From assembly GCA_007121535.1 (NCBI GenBank), contig SKKK01000186.1:1-56728 (forward strand): 56,728 bases of DNA. Direction: 5' to 3'. Origin of the DNA: Planctomycetaceae bacterium. GTDB lineage: Bacteria > Planctomycetota > Planctomycetia > Pirellulales > Pirellulaceae. Positions within the stretch are counted from its first letter, which is position 1, and every line of letters begins with the position of its first letter. The notes beneath the pieces are model-generated. The model saw only the letters and a list, made by a program, of their open reading frames with translations, made no database searches and was not told where the DNA came from. Made by a program: the position numbers and the translations under genes. Below are positions 39,825-49,036 of the stretch, one piece after another.

Positions 39825-42800
39825 TCACGGCCGCCAGGGGGCGAAGTAATCGGAGAGTTCCGGGGCGTCGTATTCGTCCTGCCAGGAGGGGCGCGGATGG
39901 AAGGGAAGGCGAGGTTCGGCCGGACGCTGGCGCTGGTCGTCCTCTTTGAATCGAGCCCAGATCCGGTCGTGCAGATGCGGCTCGTCGCCGGCCGCGGCCA
40001 TGATGATGGGCAGGTTGACCATGTAAAACCAGCACAACGGGCTCTGCCGCGACAATCCGGCCGTTTCGCCCGTCCAATGCTGCGGATCGGCCGATACCAT
40101 GCGAAAGGCGTCTCGCGAGCTGGTGCCGGGATCGGACATGTCGGCAAGGATCAGGTCGCGGAAGCGGTCATCTTCGCGCGCATGCAGCGCGGCAAAACCG
40201 GCCAGCAGGCCCAGCGAAGCCGAACCATGTTGCAGCCGGTCGCCCGGTTGCAGCGTGGCTCGAGCACTGCGGACGACAGCCGCCCGCAAGGCTTCATCCC
40301 CGGTCGCCTGGTAGTACTCGTACACGCCATGCATGGCGCCGAAATTGTGGAAGAACATCCTGGTCGTGTTGACGCCTTCGCTTAAATCCGTGGGCCGGCC
40401 TTGGTCGTCCACCAAGCGAAAGTCGGCGTAGCTCCACAACCCGTCGGGGACGATCATGGTATGCAGGTAGCTGCGAATCAGATCGCCGAAGGCCGGATCA
40501 CCGGTCATTTCCCAACGAGTGAAAAGGCCGACAATCCGGCCGCTGTGATCCGCGCGACGGGGCGGGTTCCTCCTGATTTCGGCGAAATAATCGCTCAGCT
40601 TCATCATGACGTCACGGCTGCGCTCCTCGCCGGACAGATAGTAATGCAGACGGTACTCGGCGAACGTGGTCTGACGTTCCTCATGATTGCCGTCGCTCCA
40701 GTGCTGCACGCCATGGCGAGTGCCCTTGCCGAAGAAGCGGCCCGACTGGCGAGTGACCACGTCGCGGGCGTGCCGCGCCAGCGCCTCGCCCATGAAGAAG
40801 ACGTCGCGGCGGCCGGTACGCAGATACTCCTGCTGGAAATACAACCCCGGAAGTCCCTCGGTGTTGGTCCAGCCCCAGCGCCCGTTGTCGAACAGCCAGT
40901 CTTGCTGCGGATAGAAATCGAGGATCAACCTGGCATCGCGGCTCAACCGGCCCCGCGCTTCGGGTGGCGATTCCAGATAGGCTTGCAGCGTTTCCGGCTC
41001 GATCTTCCAACCATACCCGCCGCTACGAAAACGGTGCTGCACGTCGCCGAAATCCCAGATTCCATACCAGTTCCAGTATCGCTGGTGAAAAAGCCAGAAA
41101 TCGGTGAAGCGATCGAGATTCTTCGTAATGTTCGGGAAGTTGTCGAAGTCGGGCAGCGGTAGGGTTACGCCCGTGTCGCGGTATCGTGCCAGTCCGGAAT
41201 AGATCAGCGGCGGGCTTTGGAAGTCGGCTTGGATCGCAGCGACGGTGTCGAAGTCCGGGTCGTCGGCATGAAACTCCAGCAGCAGCTCGTGGGTTCGCGA
41301 CGTGCCCGCAAAAGGATCATGCGGTGCGCCTTCGCCACCGTAGTAGTGCGTTTCCACCCAGCGATTGTCTGCCCCGGCACTCTCGCCTTGAGCCAGGTGA
41401 GGATAGTCGGAATAACGCCGCACGTCCATCAAAGGCTGGCAAGCGGGCCACAACCAAGCCGTCAAGGCGCTGGTGTTCGGCGAGTACTCGAGGGCCTTCG
41501 GAAACGACTGCCACATGTCTCGCAGCGCCAGCGTCAGGCCGCGGTCGCCGTCGCGCACGTCGATCCAGCCTTGGGCGCGGTGCTGCGTTTCCACCAATCG
41601 CGGCTGACCTTCCCGGACTTGGACCAGCCGGTAGTGCATCGGGCTAGATTGGCAAAGGACGACCTTGTCATCGGCGGGCAGGCTGACGGGTCCGCTCTGG
41701 CCGCCGGCCGTCACCCTTGCCGTTCTAGATGCAAGCTTGACGGGAAAACGCAAACCTATCCCCTGGACGAACGTGTTCCGAGGATCGTGCTGCGTGAACT
41801 CGGCCGAATGCGTCAGTCGCAATCGGGACCGGTTCGCGAAAGCTTCCACTCGCAGGTCCACGCGCGTAGGTTGCTGGCTTGTGGCCCATCCCTGGAGTCG
41901 GACGACCGCGTGCAACGGACCGGACTGTTCGACATCCATGCTCTCGATCACCACGGGCCCCGGATCCGGTTTCCCGGCCGGATGCGTGGTCCGCGCGCGG
42001 TAGGGTTCGGAAGTCCGAAGAAAATCGACGAATGCGGTCGGGCCGCTGCAATCCGGCTGCCAGACCGATCGGCCTGCCATCACAGCCGACGGCATCCAGT
42101 GTTCGCCCAAAGCCAAATCGACTTGTAGCGGCCCCGTATCGAGTCGCAGTCGGCTGGGCTGGCCGCTATCGGTGGTTTCCAACACCGCGACGCTTACGAC
42201 CGGCAGATGGTTTCGTGTCGCGTTCTGCCGACTCCCGTCCCCGTAGCGCAGAGTGAATTCCAACGGCGGACCGTCGCGCAACGTGACCTGAAACGTCTCG
42301 ATACCTTGGTCATTCACCTGGGCTCGAGCTGCGTCCCCAGCATTCTCGTCCTCCGTGTCGTCCAGTGCGCCGTCCAGCGCAAAGACAAGCTGCAGCCACT
42401 TGACGCTGCCGTCCGGCCAAAAGGCCAACGGGTGAGTTTGGACCGGGTACACGCCGCCGGGACCGCTCAACTCCACAGCCGTTCCGGGCTGAAACGAACC
42501 TTGCGACAGAGGAATCCCGCCGCGAACATAAGGCGACTTGCCGTCTTGGGCCGGAGGCGTCGGTCGGGAAGGTAGCTCGTTATCCCATAGATCGGCCGGT
42601 CCTGTTGGCCGCTGGCCGATCAGCGGCCCATCGGCCTGCCACAAACCTTCCAAAAGGTTATCCGGCTTCGCGTCAGGATGCTCGCCCCGATAGAATACCC
42701 ACGTGGTCGCATGATGTCGTCCGAAAACCTGCTCGGCGGCGGAACCGTGCAGGGGACAGAATGCTGGCGCGGTCTCCGGATAAAGCAGAATCCTCGCCTC

Positions 42801-43631
42801 GCCGCCGTCCGCCGCATCGACCTCCAGCGTTTTCGGCGCCGCTTCCGCCATGTTCCGCAGAGCGAACAACACGCCGCCGGATGCGTCGTAGACACTGGTC
42901 CAGCCCGCCGCCACGATGCCGTGCTGGTGCGTCAGCTCGGGCGTCGTACCGCTTTCGGCGCGCCAGATCCGGAAGTGATGCGGTGAATCCTGTTCGACGG
43001 CAAAATAGCGGAATTCGTTGCGATCAGGATGGGGCAGAATCCCCATGCGCCCGGGAAACTCGTAATAGTAACGCGTATCCCACTGCAGCCCCTGATCGCC
43101 TCCCTGCGCGACGCGTTTTCGCCAGTCGAGAGCCAGTGGCAGACGCAGCACCACGTCGCGCAGAAAACGGTCGTGAAAGTCGCCTTCGGCTGTCAGATCG
43201 ACGTCGATGTCCAAGTGCGCGGCGTCCGATTTCGCCACCAACCGAATCGTGAACCGCAGATGGTCGCCGTCATCAAATTGAAGTTCTCCCAGCAGCGTGG
43301 CGGCGAATCGATGGTCATCGGCCTGATGCTCGACACGGTCCACCGAGTACCGAGCATCGATGAATTGCCGGTTGGATACGAAATCGGTCACGCCGTCATA
43401 GGCCGCGGTCTCCATCAATCGGGCGCTCAGCAACGGGCTTTCATTGCCGTCTACCAAGCGGTGGCCATCCTTCTCGACCCACCGAAGCGTGGCGTTGCTG
43501 CCGGTGTCCATGGCGAACCGGATCCGCCCCGTATCGACCTCGATCCCATCGGTCGTCTCGGTGACGGTAATCGCCCAGGCGCCGCGTGTCAGAAGAACGA
43601 CGATCCCGATGCAGATGAATGCTGTCTTCAC
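39825..43631 (-). CDS. Exo-rhamnogalacturonan-lyase-like protein (PcRGLX/YetA-type RIFT barrel)
   Basis: This protein has 1268 residues from the GTG at 43631, chosen because GGGGG stands upstream and the signal peptide KTAFICIGIVVLLTRGAWA follows at once. A longer frame to 43880 would read through the dispersed element. The N-terminal third is beta-rich with RIFT-barrel wording, the middle repeats it (GIPLSQGSFQPG...SVKWLQLVFALD), and the C-terminal part is an alpha/alpha-toroid-like domain (FGKGTRHGVQHWSDGNHEERQTTFAEYRLHYYLSG). This matches my recollection of PcRGLX/YetA-like proteins, which act on rhamnogalacturonan or related acidic polysaccharides. It is likely periplasmic. Its C-terminal 99 codons are duplicated at 36283-36579. 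Confidence 0.82.
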   Translation of the reverse strand: MKTAFICIGIVVLLTRGAWAITVTETTDGIEVDTGRIRFAMDTGSNATLRWVEKDGHRLVDGNESPLLSARLMETAAYDGVTDFVSNRQFIDARYSVDRVEHQADDHRFAATLLGELQFDDGDHLRFTIRLVAKSDAAHLDIDVDLTAEGDFHDRFLRDVVLRLPLALDWRKRVAQGGDQGLQWDTRYYYEFPGRMGILPHPDRNEFRYFAVEQDSPHHFRIWRAESGTTPELTHQHGIVAAGWTSVYDASGGVLFALRNMAEAAPKTLEVDAADGGEARILLYPETAPAFCPLHGSAAEQVFGRHHATTWVFYRGEHPDAKPDNLLEGLWQADGPLIGQRPTGPADLWDNELPSRPTPPAQDGKSPYVRGGIPLSQGSFQPGTAVELSGPGGVYPVQTHPLAFWPDGSVKWLQLVFALDGALDDTEDENAGDAARAQVNDQGIETFQVTLRDGPPLEFTLRYGDGSRQNATRNHLPVVSVAVLETTDSGQPSRLRLDTGPLQVDLALGEHWMPSAVMAGRSVWQPDCSGPTAFVDFLRTSEPYRARTTHPAGKPDPGPVVIESMDVEQSGPLHAVVRLQGWATSQQPTRVDLRVEAFANRSRLRLTHSAEFTQHDPRNTFVQGIGLRFPVKLASRTARVTAGGQSGPVSLPADDKVVLCQSSPMHYRLVQVREGQPRLVETQHRAQGWIDVRDGDRGLTLALRDMWQSFPKALEYSPNTSALTAWLWPACQPLMDVRRYSDYPHLAQGESAGADNRWVETHYYGGEGAPHDPFAGTSRTHELLLEFHADDPDFDTVAAIQADFQSPPLIYSGLARYRDTGVTLPLPDFDNFPNITKNLDRFTDFWLFHQRYWNWYGIWDFGDVQHRFRSGGYGWKIEPETLQAYLESPPEARGRLSRDARLILDFYPQQDWLFDNGRWGWTNTEGLPGLYFQQEYLRTGRRDVFFMGEALARHARDVVTRQSGRFFGKGTRHGVQHWSDGNHEERQTTFAEYRLHYYLSGEERSRDVMMKLSDYFAEIRRNPPRRADHSGRIVGLFTRWEMTGDPAFGDLIRSYLHTMIVPDGLWSYADFRLVDDQGRPTDLSEGVNTTRMFFHNFGAMHGVYEYYQATGDEALRAAVVRSARATLQPGDRLQHGSASLGLLAGFAALHAREDDRFRDLILADMSDPGTSSRDAFRMVSADPQHWTGETAGLSRQSPLCWFYMVNLPIIMAAAGDEPHLHDRIWARFKEDDQRQRPAEPRLPFHPRPSWQDEYDAPELSDYFAPWRP

Positions 43632-43678
43632 AATTTCCCCCTTTGTTGAATCATGGTGGCGGTGTACGTGGACCCAAC

Positions 43679-43787
43679 GGGGTCGGGAGTCGTTTTCGAG
43701 CAACGATTCACCACATGGAAAGCGGGTTCTCCGAAAACGACTCCCGACCCCTTTCGCCCGATTCCACCAAGAAATATCTGGCCGGGC
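43679..43787. repeat. Dispersed element, copy D (complete hairpin)
   Basis: This is the clearest copy: 20-base perfect arms GGGGTCGGGAGTCGTTTTCG (43679-43698) and its complement (43732-43751) around a 33-base loop, followed by TTTCGCCCGATTCC-ACCAAGAAATATCTGGCCGGG. It ends six bases from the stop of the HAD gene and separates it from the start of the lyase-like gene. Such a hairpin could also act as a terminator. Confidence 0.88.
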
Positions 43788-43792
43788 ATTTG

Positions 43793-44470
43793 TCACCCAG
43801 CGACTCGTAGACCCAGCAACCGTTGCACCGCCGGCACGTCCAGCATCTCCAAACGATCGATGACCAAATCGGCTTCGCACAATGCCTCAGCCGTACGCCC
43901 CGAACTGACCAACCCGACGCAGCGCATCCCGGCTGCACGGGCTGCCGCGATCCCTAACGGAGCATCCTCGATCACCATGCAGCGAGCCGCCGATACTCCC
44001 AGCCGCTCGGCAGCCAACAAGAACACCTGCGGGTCCGGCTTGCCTCGCGTGACATCATCGCCCGTGATGGCAACCTGGAACACGTCACGGCGACCGATCT
44101 GGTCCAAAACAACCTGGACGTTTTCACGCGGAGCCGACGAACCGAGCGCCAAACGAAAGCCGGCTTGGTGCAATCGGTCGATCAAAGCCACTGCGCCCGA
44201 CATCATAGGAAAATCTCGCCTCAGCAGATCGCGAAACAAGGCTTCCTTTCTGGCGTCCAACGTGGCGATCACCCGATCCTCTGTGATCCGATCGCCCCAC
44301 AACTGACGGATCACCTCGCGACTGGTGCGGCCGAACGTGCGAGCAAAATCATGCTCGTCCATCACCAACCCCCACTCGTCACACATCATCCGCCAGCTAT
44401 CGAAATGCGCCTGGTACGAGTCCACCAGCACGCCATCCATGTCGAAAATCACACCGCTCGCTTCAGTCAT
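43793..44470 (-). CDS. HAD-superfamily phosphatase / phosphoglucomutase-like
   Basis: This protein has 225 residues. Motif I is VIFDMDGVLVDS with nucleophile Asp10 and acid/base Asp12. A helical cap follows, then motif II ALGSSAPRE, Lys in TRGKPDPQVF, and motif IV VIEDAPLGI. The family includes beta-phosphoglucomutases and small sugar-phosphate phosphatases; the sequence alone does not separate these. It is cytoplasmic and oriented like the lyase-like gene downstream, but the hairpin element lies between them, so a shared transcript is doubtful. Confidence 0.92.
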   Translation of the reverse strand: MTEASGVIFDMDGVLVDSYQAHFDSWRMMCDEWGLVMDEHDFARTFGRTSREVIRQLWGDRITEDRVIATLDARKEALFRDLLRRDFPMMSGAVALIDRLHQAGFRLALGSSAPRENVQVVLDQIGRRDVFQVAITGDDVTRGKPDPQVFLLAAERLGVSAARCMVIEDAPLGIAAARAAGMRCVGLVSSGRTAEALCEADLVIDRLEMLDVPAVQRLLGLRVAG

Positions 44471-44552
44471 TCCCCGTTCCTTGGCTCAGCCCTTCGCGAT
44501 TCGACCTTCGCCACGAAAGACAAACCGTTCAATTTATGAACCCGCTCAATAC

Positions 44553-44676
44553 CTTTGAAGTTGCGCGTAGCCGAATTCCCGAGCATTCGGGGCGCTGGCG
44601 AGCGTGGCGTCCTGGTCACGACCGCCCGAATTCTCGGGAATTCGGCTACTTTCCGCAGCAATGCGCAACTTCAAAG
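44553..44676. repeat. Nested inverted repeats
   Basis: Outer arms CTTTGAAGTTGCGC (44553-44566) and its exact complement (44663-44676) enclose perfect 17-base inner arms GTAGCCGAATTCCCGAG (44567-44583) and complement (44633-44649). The stretch 44471-44924 has no gene; its second half contains degraded GTTTTCG/CGAAAACG pieces like the dispersed element. Confidence 0.85.
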
Positions 44677-44924
44677 CACAATTCCTGTCCCCTACACACT
44701 CCGCCCCGCATCGTAACCGAGGTTCCCCATCGAGTCCAGGGGACGAACACTTTCGGCCGCCCAGTGAGGATGATCGTTTTCGTTGCCTCGGAGACCGATT
44801 TCACCGAAAACGAATCCGCACCCGTTGGCAAGATCCCCGCCTCGTTCGATAATCGAGCCAGCGAAGGTGCTACCGCGGGAGGGCGGCTCCTGAAGTATCC
44901 AACAAGTCCGAGGAAGATCAGCGG

Positions 44925-46232
44925 ATGAAGACGCTGCCGACGATCGTGCAGGCCCATCAACAGATTCGCAGCGGGCAAATCAGTCCGCTGGAATTGGTCG
45001 ACGCGTGCTTGCAGCGAATCGAACGTCTGGATGATCGGCTGAACGCCTGGGTACAGGTTCACGCGGAAGACGCGCGCGGTCAAGCAGAACACCAGCAAGA
45101 TTTATTGGCTCGGGGCATCGACTTGGGGCCGTTACAAGGCATCCCGCTGGGGATCAAGGATGTGATCGACGTGGCCGGCTGGCCCACCGAAGCGGGTTCG
45201 ACGTTGCTGGCGGGGCAGGTGGCCGAGCAGGACGCGGCGGTGGTCGCCCGACTGCGCCAAAGCGGGGCGATCCTGCTGGGCAAGACGGTCACCACCGAGT
45301 TCGCTTGCTTCGATCCGGCGGGAACCCGAAATCCCTGGAACTTGCAGCATTCGCCGGGCGGTTCCAGCAGCGGCAGCGCGGCCGCCGTCGCGGCTGGAAT
45401 GTGCCTGGGCGCGTTGGGTTCTCAGACAGGCGGTTCGATCGTTCGCCCCGCCTCGTACTGTGGAGTCGCCGGATTGAAGCCGACACGCCATCGCGTCGAT
45501 CTGCAGGGCGTGGTGCCGGTCAGCCGCCATCTGGACCACGTCGGACCGATCGCAACGTGCGCGGCCGATCTGAACTTGTTGCTGGCAGCGATCAGCGATT
45601 GGCAGGCGCCGGTCGAGCCGCCCGATCAGCCGCCACGCCTGATGGTGATTCACGACTACTTCCTGGAACAGTGCGATCCGGCGGTGCGGCAAGTCACGTT
45701 GGCGGCCCTGGATCGACTGCAACAGGCCGGGGCAGAATTGGCTCGTACCCCGTTGCCGGAATCGTTCCGCAACGTCCACGCCATGCATCGCTGCATCATG
45801 GCGGTGGAAGCTGCCGAGGTGCATTTCGCATCGTTCGCTCAGCACCGCGAAGCCTACTCGCCCAACATCACCGCCCTGCTGGAGGAAGGTCTCAGCACCT
45901 TCGCCATCGATTACTCGCTGTCGCTGCGTCACCAAGAAGTCTTTCGCCAGCAGGTGAAGCAAATGTTGGGCGATGAGGGCGTAGCGATCGCTCCTGCGAC
46001 CAACACACCGGCGCCTGCCGGGTTGGACAGCACGGGCGATCCGGCTTTTCAGTCGCCGTGGACCTATGCGGGCTTGCCCGCGGTAACGATCCCCTGCGGG
46101 TTGAGCCTCGATCAACTTCCGTGCGGCCTGCAACTGGTTGCCCCGGAAGACCGCGAAGATTTGTTATTGAACGTCGCTCGATGGTGCGAGCGGGCGTTGG
46201 ACTTTCACGAACAACCACCGATTCTCCTGTAA
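44925..46232 (+). CDS. Amidase signature family enzyme
   Basis: This protein has 435 residues. The catalytic triad of the amidase signature family is visible: Lys78 in LGIKDV, the cis-Ser in the GGSSSGS loop (145-151) and nucleophile Ser171 in SQTGGSIVRPA. The family hydrolyses amides and includes GatA, which is longer and works with GatB/GatC; neither is here, so a catabolic or detoxifying amidase is more likely. No signal peptide is seen. The gene is followed 15 bases later by the DJ-1/PfpI gene, with which it forms a probable operon. Confidence 0.92.
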   Translation: MKTLPTIVQAHQQIRSGQISPLELVDACLQRIERLDDRLNAWVQVHAEDARGQAEHQQDLLARGIDLGPLQGIPLGIKDVIDVAGWPTEAGSTLLAGQVAEQDAAVVARLRQSGAILLGKTVTTEFACFDPAGTRNPWNLQHSPGGSSSGSAAAVAAGMCLGALGSQTGGSIVRPASYCGVAGLKPTRHRVDLQGVVPVSRHLDHVGPIATCAADLNLLLAAISDWQAPVEPPDQPPRLMVIHDYFLEQCDPAVRQVTLAALDRLQQAGAELARTPLPESFRNVHAMHRCIMAVEAAEVHFASFAQHREAYSPNITALLEEGLSTFAIDYSLSLRHQEVFRQQVKQMLGDEGVAIAPATNTPAPAGLDSTGDPAFQSPWTYAGLPAVTIPCGLSLDQLPCGLQLVAPEDREDLLLNVARWCERALDFHEQPPILL

Positions 46233-46247
46233 AGAAAGGAACCCGGG

Positions 46248-46829
46248 ATGTCTGCGAAAAAGATTTTGATGCTGGTCGGCGACTACGTCGAGGATTACGA
46301 GGTGATGGTGCCATTTCAAGCGTTGCAGATGGTCGGACACACGGTCCATGCCGTTTGCCCCGGAAAGAAGTCGGGCGAGACGGTTCGCACGGCCGTCCAT
46401 GACTTTGACGGCGCCCAGACGTACAGCGAAAAACCCGGTCACCAATTCGCGTTGAACGCCACGTTCGACGAGATCCGCGCCGAGGACTACGACGCGTTGG
46501 TCGTGCCGGGCGGCCGAGCGCCGGAGTACCTGCGTTTGGATCATCGGGTCATCGAGATCGTGCAGCACTTTGCGGCCTCCGACAAGCCCATCGCCGCCAT
46601 CTGCCACGGTCCTCAACTTTTGGCCGCCGCCGGAATCCTGAGCGGCGCGCAATGCGCCGCCTATCCCGCCGTCGGCCCCGACATCGTCACCGCAGGCGGA
46701 ACGTGGCAAGACGTCGGCTTTCAACACGCCCACGTCCACAAGAACCTAGTCACCGCCGCCGCCTGGCCCGCCCACCCCGATTGGCTCAGCAAGTTCCTGG
46801 ACCTGCTGGGCACCCGCATCACCCTCTGA
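46248..46829 (+). CDS. DJ-1/PfpI family protein
   Basis: This protein has 193 residues, the normal family length. Features are ILMLVGDYVEDYEV with the conserved Glu, LVVPGGRAPEYL, and the nucleophile elbow AAICHG with Cys119 and His120. Members include glyoxalase III-type deglycases, chaperones and a few proteases; the substrate cannot be read from sequence. AAAGGA lies before the ATG, and it is the second gene of the amidase operon. Confidence 0.93.
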   Translation: MSAKKILMLVGDYVEDYEVMVPFQALQMVGHTVHAVCPGKKSGETVRTAVHDFDGAQTYSEKPGHQFALNATFDEIRAEDYDALVVPGGRAPEYLRLDHRVIEIVQHFAASDKPIAAICHGPQLLAAAGILSGAQCAAYPAVGPDIVTAGGTWQDVGFQHAHVHKNLVTAAAWPAHPDWLSKFLDLLGTRITL

Positions 46830-46867
46830 CACAACGCCCTCAGCATTCGGCCAGCGATCGTGTGGGG

Positions 46868-47028
46868 CCCGAGCGCTGAGCGGGACCCGGCCGGCCGCCC
46901 GTTCGGCGCTCGGGGGCCACATGCGAAGCTGAGCACCCGAAAACCCCCGTGGGGGCCACATGGGAAGCGGGTCGCCCGAAAACGACGCCCGACGCCTTTC
47001 GTCCGATTCCACCTAGAAGTATCACTCG
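46868..47028. repeat. Dispersed element, copy E (diverged)
   Basis: It begins with the CCCGAGCGCTGAGCGGG...CGGCGCTCGGG palindrome also present in copy C. It continues to GGGAAGCGGGTCGCCCGAAAACGACGCCCGACGCC-TTTCGTCCGATTCC-ACCTAGAAGTATCACT. It fills most of the 370-base gene-free gap 46830-47199 before pdxJ. Confidence 0.75.
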
Positions 47029-47199
47029 TTGGCCAACATATGGCCCCAAGATCCACCATCGCATCGACCGCCGTCTTGTGGTAAGCTGATCGATCAACGC
47101 AAGGTCGCGGCGTTCTGACCGCCCAGGCCTCCACGGCCAAATGCCCGAAAGGCTTTTTGTTCTGATGTTTCCGCAACGATTGGAATCGAGAATTTCACG

Positions 47200-47910
47200 A
47201 TGCCCGAATTGGGAGTAAATATCGATCACGTGGCCACCGTCAGGCAGGCGCGAAAGACTTACGAGCCGGATCCGGTTTGGGCGGCAGCGCTGGCTGAATT
47301 AGGGGGTGCCGATGGTATCACGATCCATCTGCGCGAAGATCGACGTCACATCCAGGACCGAGACCTGCGCATCCTCCGCGAAACGGTCACGATCAAGCTG
47401 AACCTGGAACTTGCCTGCGTCGACGAAATCATCGAAATCGCCTGCCAGGTTCTGCCCGATCAGGCGACATTGGTTCCTGAACGCCGCGAAGAGATCACCA
47501 CCGAAGGCGGGTTGGACGTGGTGGGCAATCGGGATGCCGTCCGGCGAGCGAGCGAGCGGCTGGCGGCGGCAGGGATCGTCGTCAGCCTGTTCTTGGACCC
47601 CAGCCCGCAGCAGATCGAAGCCGCAGCGGATCTCGGGGTGCAGGCAGTCGAATTGCACACGGGGCAATACGCATCAGCTCGCGGCCCGGAGCTGCAACAA
47701 CAGCTTGAACAACTGATCGATGCCGGCCGTTGCGTGCGTCAGGCGGGGATGGCCCTGCATGCGGGACACGGGCTGAACTATCACAACGTCGTACCGGTCG
47801 CGTGCATCAAGGACATGCACGAATTGAATATCGGACACAGCATCATCTCACGCGCGATCATGACCGGACTGGAACGAGCCGTCCGCGAGATGAAGCAGTT
47901 GATCGAGTGA
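47200..47910 (+). CDS. pdxJ: Pyridoxine 5'-phosphate synthase
   Basis: This protein has 236 residues. It opens with the family signature [15 protein letters not shown], followed by [59 protein letters not shown] and [10 protein letters not shown], all PdxJ hallmarks including the active-site His and Glu residues. It condenses 1-deoxy-D-xylulose 5-phosphate with 3-amino-2-oxopropyl phosphate to make vitamin B6. It is cytoplasmic and a TIM barrel. It stands alone on the plus strand. Confidence 0.98.
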   Translation: MPELGVNIDHVATVRQARKTYEPDPVWAAALAELGGADGITIHLREDRRHIQDRDLRILRETVTIKLNLELACVDEIIEIACQVLPDQATLVPERREEITTEGGLDVVGNRDAVRRASERLAAAGIVVSLFLDPSPQQIEAAADLGVQAVELHTGQYASARGPELQQQLEQLIDAGRCVRQAGMALHAGHGLNYHNVVPVACIKDMHELNIGHSIISRAIMTGLERAVREMKQLIE

Positions 47911-48020
47911 AAGGGCTTTGCCGGTTTACCTGATTTGAGGGATCGCTATTGCGTATTCACGCGGTCGATCGGTCCGCCGCCGCTCGGCCATTCCGGAACG
48001 TTTCTGGCGAGACAGCGACG

Positions 48021-48305
48021 ATGCCAAAGCACAAAGCATCATGTCGGCAGTCGGACTGGCATCGACTCGGGCCACTTGCTTGGCTCATCGCAGCGCCGAT
48101 GCCGATCATTGGCATGGTCGTCGGCCTGCATTACGCCATGGAAGCTCTTGGAAGGCAGGGCCCGGAGGTCTGCGGCTTGGGCGTCCTACCCTATCTGTTT
48201 GCAGGTCTTGTTGGGGGATCGCTCGGCGGGGCCATCGTTGGTGCGGTGGTCGCCGAGTTCGTCGGTTGGCTAAGGCGTCGGCGGAGTGGGAGGAAAAGGG
48301 ATTGA
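48021..48305 (+). CDS. Small membrane protein of unknown function
   Basis: This protein has 94 residues from ATG 48021; an in-frame ATG at 47949 would add 24 residues without features. Two hydrophobic stretches (GPLAWLIAAPMPIIGMVVGL and YLFAGLVGGSLGGAIVGAVVAEFVGWL) predict two membrane helices, the second Gly-rich. The C-terminus is strongly basic (RRRRSGRKRD). Its last 36 bases overlap the 3' end of the opposite-strand lipoprotein gene. Confidence 0.6.
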   Translation: MPKHKASCRQSDWHRLGPLAWLIAAPMPIIGMVVGLHYAMEALGRQGPEVCGLGVLPYLFAGLVGGSLGGAIVGAVVAEFVGWLRRRRSGRKRD

Positions 48306-48974
48306 GTCTGTTTTTTCCGCTTCTTCGAGCCCATCGCCTGCATCGACAGGAGCCGCTTCCGCAGGCGGCTGCGAGAACTTGGCGGTAGCCGCGACGGCGT
48401 AACCCTGGTGTCGATGGGCTTCGAAATTCCTGTCGGCAACCTCCAATCGGACTTCGAACAGGCGACCTTCGACGATGGTTTGCAGGTATTGCCGAGCCAC
48501 CAGCGTACCGCGCCGTCGCCCCAGTCCCACGAACTCGATCCATGTCCTGCCACCCAAACCAACCAGCGCGGGCGGCGATTTGAATTGCCCCTCGGACAAA
48601 GACTCCGTGATCGACTGGATCACGGACGATGCGTTCGTCGGGTTCAGATCTTGAATAGGATCGAAGGGCGATTCCTGGACCGAAATCAGAACGCGAGGCA
48701 ATTGGTTCAAACTGCTGCCTGATGGATGAAAACCGACCAAATAGTCGCTGCCCGGTCTGCTGAACACCCAGTCTTTCGGAGGAGCCAGTTCCAACCTGCC
48801 CTGCTCCAGAGGAGGCATATATCCATCAATCATCTGAGTGTAATCGAACTCACTCGATGCGATTGGTGATTCGTCGGGAGCTGTGGAAGGGCCGTTGGGG
48901 CCACAACCGACCAAGCAGCACAGCAAATGGCCGCAAAACAACCAGTGAAGCAGCAGCGATCGGCATCCCCTCAT
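48270..48974 (-). CDS. Putative lipoprotein
   Basis: This protein has 234 residues. ATG 48974 gives a direct lipoprotein signal (CRSLLLHWLFCGHLLCCLVGC, lipobox LVGC); the same frame is open upstream to 49187 but that would put 71 residues before it. The mature part starts with an acidic linker, then LELAPPKDWVFSRPGSDYLVGFHP, GRTWIEFVGLGRRRGTLVARQYL and ARLEVADR-like strands, suggesting one compact domain. It ends in an acidic/Pro-rich tail. The function is unknown; it is probably attached to a membrane on the periplasmic side. Confidence 0.75.
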   Translation of the reverse strand: MRGCRSLLLHWLFCGHLLCCLVGCGPNGPSTAPDESPIASSEFDYTQMIDGYMPPLEQGRLELAPPKDWVFSRPGSDYLVGFHPSGSSLNQLPRVLISVQESPFDPIQDLNPTNASSVIQSITESLSEGQFKSPPALVGLGGRTWIEFVGLGRRRGTLVARQYLQTIVEGRLFEVRLEVADRNFEAHRHQGYAVAATAKFSQPPAEAAPVDAGDGLEEAEKTDSIPFPPTPPTP

Positions 48975-49036
48975 TCCAGTTGGCTTCCCCAATGGAGACA
49001 AAATTTTGTCCGCCACCCCCGCATGGCACTGTAAAC

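Noticed and set aside
43632-43880. N-terminal extension of the lyase-like protein to 43880
   Set aside because: It translates the hairpin element and would place 83 residues before a clean signal peptide that begins at GTG 43631.
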